Of a DNA stretch of 5,682 bases, positions 1-5,498 are shown piece by piece. The notes below the pieces were generated by a model. It was not told where the DNA came from and made no database searches. It was given only the letters and a program-made list of their open reading frames with translations. Position 1 is the first letter of the stretch, and each line of letters opens with the position of its first letter. This DNA is from DASRWT01 sp046728035 (GTDB lineage Bacteria > Methylomirabilota > Methylomirabilia > Rokubacteriales > CSP1-6), in the NCBI GenBank assembly GCA_046728035.1, contig JBKPDT010000397.1:1-5682 (forward strand). The letters are read 5' to 3'. The position numbers and the translations under genes are program-made.

Positions 1-307
1 GAAGGTGCCGTCCGGGCACTGGCCCACGAACGCGACCCTGAGGGGCGGATTGGGGTCAGGCGTCGTCCCCGCCTCGATGAAGTTGTCCGTCTCCACGATC
101 AGGCGGCCGTCGGCGGCCGTGGAGCCATCCGGGCACTGGAAACGGGGTCGACCAGCGCGCGGAGGCAACTTGCTCTGTGAAGCCCTTCGCGGCCGAGGCG
201 ACGGCCGGTACAACAAGCAACGCTAAGGCGGCGAGCAGGAAGGCGACGGTGTACGGCCGGGGAGGTCGGTCGGTGGATCGGCTTCGCGGCAACCGCAGAC
301 CACGCAT
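1..307 (-). pseudogene. Secreted protein with CPDG motifs, 5' part, frame-broken and cut by the left window edge
   Basis: The start is the ATG at 307-305. It is preceded by a strong ribosome site, AAAGGAG at 315-321, with 7 bases between. The first 40 or so residues form a classic Sec signal peptide: an Arg-rich n-region, the hydrophobic core VAFLLAALALLVVPAV, and an A-S-A-type cleavage site near residue 40. In the starting frame the protein then becomes Arg/Pro-rich and stops near position 56. From about 141 leftward, the frame one base over reads as convincing protein, with QCPDGS, then LIVETDNFIEAG, then VGQCPDGTF at the edge. The two CPDG motifs are about 39 residues apart and suggest a repeated unit. 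One extra base (or two missing) between about 142 and 190 would explain the switch. The family is not recognised. The export signal is solid, the function unknown. The break may be a real mutation or a consensus error. Confidence 0.6.
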
Positions 308-314
308 GAGCGAA

Positions 315-321
315 CTCCTTT
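315..321 (-). promoter_or_regulatory. Strong ribosome binding site for the secreted protein
   Basis: On the minus strand this reads AAAGGAG, 7 bases before the ATG at 307. It decides the start codon and argues that the signal-peptide frame was really translated. The neighbouring stretch up to 444 holds no gene I can recognise. A divergent promoter is expected there, but I see no convincing -35/-10 pair. Confidence 0.7.
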
Positions 322-444
322 CTTAAGCCTGGAGGCGCTTCACGATCGCGCACGTTTAACCGGAGTACGCACGAAGGCGCCTTCCGGTTCACGAGGCGGA
401 GGCCCGCTCCGCCAGGCTAGTCGGAGCGTCGCTGTCTGCCGCTC

Positions 445-938
445 GTGCCGGCGCTCGCGGATGCTGCCGCGATCACCGCGACGAGCGCCCCCGTCAGCAG
501 CGGCGTCAAGCCGCTGGCCTCGCACGAGGAGGAGCGCCACTACCGTGAGACGGCGATCGTCGGGCGCCTGGTCGGGACGCCGGCCTCCGTGATTCCCGCG
601 AGCCTCGCTGACTTCCGGGAGTACATGCGCGCCCAGCTCTCGGGGCCCGACCTTGTGCGTCACTAACCCCGCCCGGGAGGTCGCAGCCGTCATCCTCGAG
701 GCGAGGCTGCCTCCGCCGCTTCGCTTCGTGGGCCGGCGCACAGGCTCTAGAGGGCCGCCCTCCTGCCGGCGCGGCTGCGGGAGGAGTACGGCCTCGGCTG
801 GGGCCGGACGCGGTCGCCCTCGCGCTCGCCGCGGGCCCGCTGCGCCTGGTTGCAACACCCCTCTTCCTCGCGGCGGCACGCACCTCGCCGTCCACGGCCG
901 CATATATGGAGGCGGCGTCGGTGATCGCGGAGGGATAG
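445..938 (+). pseudogene. MpaB/DUF2236 (oxygenase MpaB family) remnant, 5'-truncated and multiply frame-shifted
   Basis: The conserved blocks of DUF2236 proteins occur in the right order but in different frames. About 517-664 reads HEEERHYRETAIVG and IPASLADFREYM in one frame, ending at a stop at 664-666. About 653-745 continues as VTNPAREVAAVILEARLPPP one frame over. About 754-800 returns to the first frame with LLPARLREEYGLGWG, a hallmark string of the family. About 801-935 shifts again and reads GPDAVALALAAGPLRLVATP through SVIAEG to a TAG at 936-938. At least three indels are needed. The N-terminal half of the family, including its GG-x-RALLLQ-type region, is not visible, and I found no start codon with a ribosome site. 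Family members are haem-linked oxygenase-like proteins, best known from latex-clearing and mycophenolate enzymes. This copy is almost certainly non-functional. Recognition is from remembered family motifs, not an alignment. Confidence 0.75.
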
Positions 939-943
939 TGTCT

Positions 944-958
944 GCAGGTAGCACCTGC
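944..958. repeat. Perfect inverted repeat in the leader of the MetE-like gene
   Basis: GCAGGT at 944-949 and ACCTGC at 953-958 are perfect complements around the spacer AGC. The repeat lies 26 bases upstream of the ATG at 985, between the stop of the MpaB remnant and the likely ribosome site (AAAGG at 966-970). It could be an operator for a dimeric regulator or a small RNA hairpin with a tight loop. No T-run follows, so it is not an intrinsic terminator. A six-base arm can arise by chance in GC-rich DNA. Confidence 0.35.
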
Positions 959-984
959 GAGGGTGAAAGGCGGGCGCGAAGTTC

Positions 985-2049
985 ATGCCGATTCCGACTG
1001 AGCCGATCGGGAGCATTCCGAGGCCGCGGGAGCTGATCGAGGGGATGGAGGCGGTCGCGGCCGGTCGCATCCCTGGTCGCGAGCTCGATTCGCTGTTCGA
1101 GGAGGCCGTGCGTGACACGATCGAGCGCTTCGAGGCGACCGACTCGCCGGTGATCACGGACGGGGAGCAGCGGAAGCCGAGCTTCGTCACCTACCCGATC
1201 GAGGGTCTTGCGGCCTTGGCGCCCGACGGGGTCACGATCCCCTTCGAGGACGGCCATGAACGGCAGCTGCCGCGGCTGACCTCCGGCCCCTTCCGCTACC
1301 GGACGCACGCCGAGTCCTACCTAGAAGCGGCCGGCAGGTACGCGCGCAGGCCGCTGAAGCAGGCGGTCATCTCCGCCTCGGCCCTGAGCCTTCTCTACCC
1401 GCCGGACGGGATCGCCGGCTACCCGCGGGAGTCGTTCCTCGCCGACCTCGTGCGCGAGGCCGACGCCGACATCCGCGGGTGCCTCGCCAGGGGCGCCGCA
1501 AGCGTGCAGATCGACTTCACCGAGGCGCGCCTCTCGCTCAAGCTCGACCCGAGCAAGCGGCTCCTGCACGAGTTCATCGCCCTCAACAACCGCGTGCTGG
1601 AACGCTTCTCGCCCGGCGAGCGGGAACGGATCGGCGTGCATACCTGCCCCGGCGGCGACCGGGACTCGACCCACAGCGCCGACATCGACTACGCCGAGCT
1701 CCTCCCGGATCTGTTCACGCTCAACGCGCGCAACTTCTATATCCAGCTCGCCAGCGAGAAGGAGCGCGCCACGGTGCTGGCCATCATCAGGGAGCACGCG
1801 CGGCCCGACCAGCGGATCTTCGTCGGCGTGATCGATCCGCTCGACCCGCGCGTGGAGACTTCAGAAGAGGTGAAGGAGCGGGTACTCGAAGCGGCCGAGC
1901 ACATCCCGCTCGCACGGCTCGGCACGACCGACGACTGCGGCTTCGCCCCCTTCGGAGACGACACCTCCACCGCCCGGGAGACCGCCTTCGAGAAGATCCG
2001 CGCCCGCGTGCTCGGCACCCAGCTCGCCGCCCGCCAGCTCGAAGCCTGA
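985..2049 (+). CDS. Stand-alone MetE catalytic-domain-like methyltransferase (cobalamin-independent methionine synthase superfamily)
   Basis: This intact 354-residue protein belongs to the UROD/MetE-like superfamily. It opens with PTEPIGSIPRP, a version of the family's start of the catalytic barrel. It carries TDGEQRKPSF near residue 52, VQIDFTEARLSLK near residue 175, the zinc motif HTC (His219, Cys221), and TTDDCGFAPFGDD with the second zinc cysteine, Cys318. Full-length MetE is about 750 residues with a duplicated N-terminal barrel; only the catalytic barrel is present here, as in archaeal and many actinobacterial short forms. These proteins transfer a methyl group to a thiol through a zinc-bound thiolate in the cytoplasm; the true donor and acceptor of this branch are uncertain. 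In MetE a glutamate is the fourth ligand, in a strand that here seems to read FYIQLASEKE, so the position may be Gln254 with a nearby Glu258. The ATG at 985 has AAAGG at 966-970 upstream, spaced a little far. The gene is probably monocistronic and is convergent with the DUF1918 gene. Confidence 0.87.
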   Translation: MPIPTEPIGSIPRPRELIEGMEAVAAGRIPGRELDSLFEEAVRDTIERFEATDSPVITDGEQRKPSFVTYPIEGLAALAPDGVTIPFEDGHERQLPRLTSGPFRYRTHAESYLEAAGRYARRPLKQAVISASALSLLYPPDGIAGYPRESFLADLVREADADIRGCLARGAASVQIDFTEARLSLKLDPSKRLLHEFIALNNRVLERFSPGERERIGVHTCPGGDRDSTHSADIDYAELLPDLFTLNARNFYIQLASEKERATVLAIIREHARPDQRIFVGVIDPLDPRVETSEEVKERVLEAAEHIPLARLGTTDDCGFAPFGDDTSTARETAFEKIRARVLGTQLAARQLEA

Positions 2050-2067
2050 CGCTCGGCCGCCTCGCCG

Positions 2068-2277
2068 CTAGGTGACCTTACGCCCTCTCGCCCGCCTTCG
2101 CCTCTCGATTCTGGCCGTCCCGGCAGACGGGGTGAGGATGCTGGTGTGGCCGTCCTCCCAACGCACGCGGAAGCATGGCGGCTCCTCCCGCAGCACCTCT
2201 TCGACCACCCCTCTGCGCCCCGGCTGGGCAACCCGCTGCGACTCGACGACGATCGCATCCCCCGGCTGCGCCTCCAC
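2068..2277 (-). CDS. DUF1918 domain protein
   Basis: This small basic protein of 69 residues begins at a GTG (2277-2275), chosen because a near-perfect ribosome site, GGAGGTGA at 2284-2291, lies 6 bases upstream. It matches DUF1918 across its first 50 or so residues: EAQPGDAIVVESQRV, then a GVVEEVL strand, then FRVRWEDGHTSILTPS, the family's signature of an RVRW-D/E-DGH turn. The fold is a small SH3-like beta barrel. The C-terminus is an Arg/Lys-rich tail (RIERRRRARGRK) that could bind nucleic acid, which is my inference. DUF1918 proteins are common in actinobacteria and have no established function. The stop is 18 bases from the stop of the MetE-like gene, so the two converge with no clear terminator between. 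On the other side the gene diverges from the inositol-phosphate fusion gene, sharing about 145 bases of control region. Confidence 0.88.
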   Translation of the reverse strand: MEAQPGDAIVVESQRVAQPGRRGVVEEVLREEPPCFRVRWEDGHTSILTPSAGTARIERRRRARGRKVT

Positions 2278-2283
2278 CCTTTC

Positions 2284-2291
2284 TCACCTCC
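2284..2291 (-). promoter_or_regulatory. Near-perfect ribosome binding site for the DUF1918 gene
   Basis: The minus strand reads GGAGGTGA here, fully complementary to the 16S rRNA tail core, 6 bases before the GTG at 2277. It settles the GTG start and suggests efficient translation. Confidence 0.75.
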
Positions 2292-2317
2292 CGACGCGGA
2301 CTCGGTCCGATCAAGCG

Positions 2318-2347
2318 TTGCGTTCCGGGCGCGAGCGACAGTAGAGT
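2318..2347 (+). promoter_or_regulatory. Candidate promoter of the IPCT/DIPPS-type gene
   Basis: TTGCGT at 2318-2323 and TAGAGT at 2342-2347 are 18 bases apart and resemble a weak housekeeping-sigma -35/-10 pair. Transcription would begin near 2354 and give a leader of about 70 bases before the ATG at 2423. The -10 overlaps an inverted repeat, described separately. This is a by-eye match with only three and four consensus positions; it is plausible but unproven. Confidence 0.3.
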
Positions 2348-2350
2348 CGC
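2335..2350. repeat. Inverted repeat over the candidate -10 element
   Basis: GCGAC at 2335-2339 and GTCGC at 2346-2350 flank six bases (AGTAGA). The arms extend to GAG and CTC if one unpaired A is allowed. The repeat covers the candidate -10 at 2342-2347 in the region between the divergent DUF1918 and inositol-phosphate genes, a suitable place for a repressor site. The arms are short, so chance cannot be excluded. Confidence 0.3.
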
Positions 2351-2422
2351 ACTCGCCCGGCGGAAGCAGTTTAGCTTCGGACTGGAGCGCCGGGCCGACA
2401 CGCGCCTCCCAGGACAGACCGC

Positions 2423-3808
2423 ATGACGACCGTTGAGGGCATATCGCAGCCTGAGGGCCGCCTTCCCCCCAGGGAGAAAGTGGTCGCGGGTCCGACGGAG
2501 CCGCTCCTCGAGGTACCCGTGGGCGTCATCCTCGCGGCGGGAACGGGCTCGCGCCTCGGCGGGCTGCCAAAGCCGCTCGTCCGCGTGGCCGGCGTCTCAC
2601 TCCTCGAGCGGGCGGTGGCGACCTTCCGAAGGGCGGGGCTGGAGCGCATCATCGTCGTCGTCGGCCACGGAGGCGCGAGCGTGCGTGAGTTCGTCGCGCG
2701 GCGTCGCCTCGACGTCGAGCTCGTCGAGAACGGCGACTTCGCGCTCGGGAACGGCTCCTCCGTCCTCGTCGGCGCCCGCGCGGCCGCCGGCCGCTTTCTC
2801 GTCGCGATGGTCGACCACGTGGTCGAGCGCGAAGCCGTCACCCGCCTGCTCGCGAGCCGCGCCCCCTTCGCGCTCGCCGTCGACACGCAGCCGCGCCACT
2901 GCGACGTCGATGAGGCCACGAAGGTGCGCCTCGAAGGGGATCGCGTCGTGGCCGTGACCCGCGAGCTCGACGACCACGACGCCGTCGATGCCGGCCTCGC
3001 CGTCTGTGACCTCGCGGTGTCGGCCTGCGCGGAGCGCTCGCTGCTTGCGGGCGAGACGGCCTGGAACGCGGTGAAGCGACGCTGGCTTGGCGAGGGCGGC
3101 GAGATCGAGGCTGTCGATCTCGCGGGTCTCCCCTGGATCGACGTCGACACCCCCGCCGACGTGAGGCGCGCCGAGCGGCTCGTCGTCGCCGGTGCCGCGC
3201 GCAAGCCCGCGGACGGCCCCGTCGCCCGCCTCCTCAACCGCCGCCTCTCCTGGCGGCTCTCGCTCCTCCTCCTGCGGGCACGCATCTCACCCGATGCCGC
3301 CACCCTGTTTGCCTTCCTCCTCGCGCTTCTCGCCGCGGGCGCGCTCGCCGCCGGGCACGAATGGTGGGCGGCACTCCTGGCCGGGGGCATCCTCACGCAG
3401 ATCGCCTCGATCGTCGACGGGGTCGACGGCGAGATCGCCCGGGCCTCGCTGCGCGCCTCGCCCGGCGGCGCCTTCCTCGACTCCGTCCTCGACCGAATCG
3501 CGGACGCCGCCCTCCTCGCCGGGCTCGCGCTTGCGGCCGGCCTCGACGCCGCCACCTGGGCCGCGCTCACGGCCGCCCTGTTCGGCTCCCTGCTCGTCCC
3601 CTACCTGCGGGCCAGCTACGAGGCCTCCTTCAGCCGTCCGTTCCCGTCCTCCGCCGCCCGGCTGGGCGCGGGGCGGGACGTGCGCCTCCTCGTCGTCGCC
3701 CTCGCCGCCCTCGCTCTCCAGCCCCTCTGGGGGCTCGTCGCCGTCGCCGTCCTCGCCAATCTCGAGGCCGCTCACCGCCTCGTCCGAGCGCGGCGCCTGC
3801 ACACGTAA
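2423..3808 (+). CDS. Bifunctional inositol-1-phosphate cytidylyltransferase / di-myo-inositol phosphate phosphate synthase-like protein (IPCT/DIPPS)
   Basis: This intact 461-residue protein has two domains. Residues about 33-255 are a MobA/GlmU-type nucleotidyltransferase: LAAGTGSRLGGLPKPL (37-52) binds the nucleotide, and MVDHV (Asp131) supplies the metal-binding Asp. The strings NGSSVL (110-115), DVDEATKV (161-168), DDHDAVDAG (183-191) and WIDVDTPADVRRA (238-250) are as I recall from IPCT enzymes. Residues about 270-458 are a membrane-embedded CDP-alcohol phosphotransferase with the complete motif DGVDGEIAR (332-340), Gly349, Asp353 and Asp357, and hydrophobic segments near 294-310, 314-331, 361-394 and 420-450. 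In the known pathway the first domain makes CDP-inositol from CTP and inositol-1-phosphate. The second joins it to another inositol-1-phosphate, giving phosphorylated di-myo-inositol phosphate, precursor of a thermophile solute known in Archaeoglobus, Thermotoga and Rubrobacter xylanophilus. A related polar alcohol is possible. The ATG at 2423 has AGGA at 2411-2414; residues 1-32 are an unusual extension, and GTG at 2519 is an alternative start. A terminator follows. Confidence 0.85.
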   Translation: MTTVEGISQPEGRLPPREKVVAGPTEPLLEVPVGVILAAGTGSRLGGLPKPLVRVAGVSLLERAVATFRRAGLERIIVVVGHGGASVREFVARRRLDVELVENGDFALGNGSSVLVGARAAAGRFLVAMVDHVVEREAVTRLLASRAPFALAVDTQPRHCDVDEATKVRLEGDRVVAVTRELDDHDAVDAGLAVCDLAVSACAERSLLAGETAWNAVKRRWLGEGGEIEAVDLAGLPWIDVDTPADVRRAERLVVAGAARKPADGPVARLLNRRLSWRLSLLLLRARISPDAATLFAFLLALLAAGALAAGHEWWAALLAGGILTQIASIVDGVDGEIARASLRASPGGAFLDSVLDRIADAALLAGLALAAGLDAATWAALTAALFGSLLVPYLRASYEASFSRPFPSSAARLGAGRDVRLLVVALAALALQPLWGLVAVAVLANLEAAHRLVRARRLHT

Positions 3809-3824
3809 GCACGTCCGAGGCTTC

Positions 3825-3868
3825 AACGAGTCTCCTGGGGCGAGCCGCCAGGAGAACCAGCGTTTTTT
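3825..3868 (+). terminator. Rho-independent terminator after the IPCT/DIPPS-type gene
   Basis: TCTCCTGG at 3831-3838 pairs perfectly with CCAGGAGA at 3848-3855 around a 9-base loop. An outer pairing, AACG (3825-3828) with CGTT (3861-3864), brings the helix against a run of six T at 3863-3868, a conspicuous run in such GC-rich DNA. It begins 17 bases after the gene's stop codon. If it works fully, the PHP gene downstream needs its own promoter; partial read-through is also possible. Confidence 0.72.
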
Positions 3869-3895
3869 CCGCACCTTCACCACCCGGTCTCCCAC

Positions 3896-3915
3896 GTGGC
3901 CGGGAGCACGGCCAC
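3896..3915 (+). repeat. Seven-base hairpin before the PHP gene
   Basis: GTGGCCG at 3896-3902 and CGGCCAC at 3909-3915 are perfect complements around the loop GGAGCA. It lies between the upstream terminator and the presumed start of the PHP gene. It may be a leader hairpin or operator. No T-run follows. It could also be part of a coding stretch if the true PHP start lies farther upstream. Confidence 0.3.
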
Positions 3916-3936
3916 ACTGGAGGCGGGAGCGGGCCA

Positions 3937-4678
3937 ATCCCTCGGCGGGCGCTCCTTTGCGAGCTCCACGCCCATTCGACCTGGAGCGACGGAGCGCTCT
4001 CCCTCCGTGAGCTCGTCGACCTCTACGGCCGCGCGGGCTTCGAGGTCCTCTGCGTCACGGACCACGCGCTCCGAAGCGACGACCCCTGGTTCGCCGAGCA
4101 GCGGGCGAGGGACGGGACGCGGCGTGGTAGACGCAGGCAACTTCGACGCGTACCTCGCCGCCGTCGACCTGGAGGCCGAACGGGCGCTCGTCCGCTACGG
4201 GATGCTGGTGGTCCCCGGGCTCGAGCTCACGTACAACGACCTCGACCCGGACAGAGCCGCGCACGCCGTCGCCGTCGGCGTTCGCGCCTTCATTCCGCTC
4301 GAGTCAGGGCTCCTCGACGCCCTCCGCGCGGCGCGCGAGGCCGGCGCCGCACTCATCGCCGCCCATCCAAACGGCCCGACGGCCGACCCGATCCCCCTCA
4401 ACACGACCTGCCGCTTCTGGCGTGAGTGGGACCGCTTCGCAGCCCTGGTCGACCGGGTCGAGCTCTTCAACCAGGCGAACCTCTATAGCTGGGTCGCGGC
4501 GCAGCACGTCCCGCTGGTCGCGTGCGGCGACTTCCACCGCGCCGAGCACCTCTCCTCCTGGAAGACCCTCTTGCCCTGCCCGCAGAGCAAGGAAGCCATG
4601 GTCGACTACTTGCGCTCCCCCGCCCCCGCTTACCTACTCCCCTTCCGCGCCGAGACCGCCCAACAGGCCGCCGCCTGA
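3937..4678 (+). pseudogene. PHP-domain metallophosphoesterase, with a frame break and no standard start codon
   Basis: Metal-binding motifs of a PHP-family phosphoesterase are present in order. The first frame carries RALLCELHAHSTWSDG (HxH at 3967-3975) and CVTDHALRSDDPW (Asp-His at 4060-4065). The frame one base over, from about 4121, carries VVDAGNFDAYL, VPGLELTYND (Glu at 4223), IAAHPNGP (His at 4364) and ACGDFHRAEH (Asp-x-His at 4529-4537), then SWKTLLPC and the TGA at 4676-4678. One extra base (or two missing) at about 4105-4124 explains the switch. The first frame has no ATG, GTG or TTG between the upstream terminator and HxH; the natural start position is ATC at 3937, with GGGAG 7 bases upstream. 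A repaired protein would be about 247 residues, normal for a short PHP enzyme. PHP proteins hydrolyse phosphoesters with bound metal ions in the cytoplasm; substrate unknown. Following an IPCT/DIPPS-type gene, it could dephosphorylate that enzyme's product. It may be freshly inactivated, misread, or recoded. Confidence 0.75.
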
Positions 4679-4890
4679 GCCCGCCGCAGCGGGATAAGCC
4701 GTGTGCCGCCAGTGGCTGCACGGACGACGGACCTTCCGATTCACCGCGCGGCTGGTTCCGCTCAACCCGAGCGCTGGACGGCGGCCACGCCGGCCTCGAT
4801 TCGCCATCGGTCCGGCCGTGTATCCAGTCCGGGTCCAGTCGCTCGATCTCGGTCCACCACATGGCCCGCGCTCATCCTGGACATCGAGGT
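4679..4890. other. Intergenic stretch with no recognisable gene
   Basis: All six frames read as low-complexity Arg/Pro/Ser translations or break early. A minus-strand frame from the ATG at 4862 begins MWWTEIERLDPDWIHG, which looks protein-like for 15-20 residues, but it lacks a ribosome site and turns into Arg-rich noise. No tRNA cloverleaf, terminator or promoter was convincing. Confidence 0.5.
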
Positions 4891-4975
4891 GCGGATAGGC
4901 CGGGGGGGTCCCCACTCCCGTCTCGCCCGAGTTCCAGGGCTTCGCCTACGTGCTGGAAGGAGAGCCGGCGTTGGG
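4891..4975 (+). pseudogene. Possible cupin fragment
   Basis: From 4914 the frame reads TPVSPEFQGFAYVLEGEPAL, resembling the central strand of small cupins, where a His-rich turn leads into a YVLEGE-type strand and Gly turn. The frame has a TAG at 4896-4898. The upstream partner, ALILDIEVRIG, lies in another frame that joins across a run of seven G at 4902-4908, a likely indel site. The metal-binding histidines of cupins are missing here. This is a short resemblance and may be coincidence. Confidence 0.3.
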
Positions 4976-4978
4976 CGG

Positions 4979-5062
4979 ATGCAGACCGACAACGACGTCC
5001 AGGTCGTCGTCTTCGACAGTACCGACCCGGAGTTCTTCATGGCGCACCTCGATCCCTCCGGA
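4979..5062 (+). pseudogene. Possible enoyl-CoA hydratase/isomerase (crotonase) fragment
   Basis: Twenty-eight codons from the ATG at 4979 contain DVQVVVFDSTDPEFFMAHLD. This resembles the crotonase segment in which a hydrophobic strand (VRVVVFDS) runs into DPDFFIAH-like sequence before the oxyanion-hole region. Before and after it the frame is uncharacteristic, and none of the later crotonase motifs appears downstream. It is best read as a relic of a larger gene, or less likely as a chance match. It was recognised from memory only. Confidence 0.42.
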
Positions 5063-5208
5063 CGGAGGAGGTCGACGACCCGCCCGGGCAGCGGTTTTGG
5101 CGACGAGTCAAACGCGGCCGCAAACGGCGGCGGCTTCAGCTTCAGCATCCGGCCGCGGGCTCCACGTCGTAAGCTGACGGGAAGTCGGCACGAGGCACGA
5201 GGTTCAGC

Positions 5209-5376
5209 ATGTGCTGGTCGAAGCACGAGCGTGAAGAGTGGGAGCGCCTGCAGCGCGAGCGTGAGGCTGGGCGCCCGCGCACGATCTCGGCGATCGGGCC
5301 GGAGGTAGAAGAGCCGGACGCGCCCGAAGAAGAGGCCGATGAGCGCGAGGGCGAGCTCGTCCGCATCCAGCGCCGA
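5209..5376 (+). CDS. Small charged hypothetical protein, 3' end undefined
   Basis: From the ATG at 5209, with GAGG at 5199-5202 six bases upstream, the frame reads MCWSKHEREEWERLQRERE, then a turn GRPRTISAIG, then an acidic stretch (EVEEPDAPEEEADEREGE) ending LVRIQRR. The alternating charge suggests a short helix or coiled coil followed by an acidic linker. Small Cys-Trp-starting charged proteins of this kind are, as I recall, common orphans in Gaiellales-type genomes. The frame has no stop before the window edge and would run antisense over the histidine phosphatase, so the natural stop is probably lost to an indel. The listed end marks where the composition stops looking like protein. No function is known. 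It may alternatively be a chance open frame. Confidence 0.4.
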
Positions 5377-5498
5377 TTTGCACTGGCCCGGAGGCCCGCG
5401 CGTGTTCGACGGGCCCCTTCGGCTGAAGGCGTCTCGTCACGCCAAGATGCCACCTGGCGGACCACGGTCAGTCTGCGATCGAGACCCCTCTCGTATCG

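Noticed and set aside
890..985. A riboswitch (SAM, SAH or cobalamin) before the MetE-like gene
   Set aside because: None of the conserved core strings of these riboswitches could be found; only a short inverted repeat is present.
340..1308. Long open frame on the minus strand opposite the MpaB remnant and the MetE-like start
   Set aside because: Its translation is Arg/Pro/Gly-rich with no family motif, and it lies antisense to the clearly coding MetE-like gene; it is a GC-rich shadow.
2050..2067. Bidirectional terminator between the convergent MetE-like and DUF1918 genes
   Set aside because: The 18-base gap has no stem of useful length and no T-run on either strand.
2371..3570. 399-residue minus-strand open frame opposite the fusion gene
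   Set aside because: It is dominated by Ser/Arg/Ala low complexity. The opposite strand encodes two complete catalytic domains with intact motifs.
3361..4425. A single plus-strand open frame from inside the fusion gene through the first PHP motifs
   Set aside because: Its first 180 residues are an out-of-frame reading of the CDP-alcohol phosphotransferase. Only the part from about 3937 to 4110 is real PHP sequence.
4467..4862. Minus-strand protein beginning MWWTEIERLDPDWIHG
   Set aside because: Only the first 15-20 residues look protein-like. There is no ribosome site, and the rest is Arg-rich and antisense to the PHP gene.
4762..5226. 154-residue minus-strand open frame
   Set aside because: It has a mixed Arg/Ser/Pro composition and no motif, and it is antisense to the crotonase-like segment.
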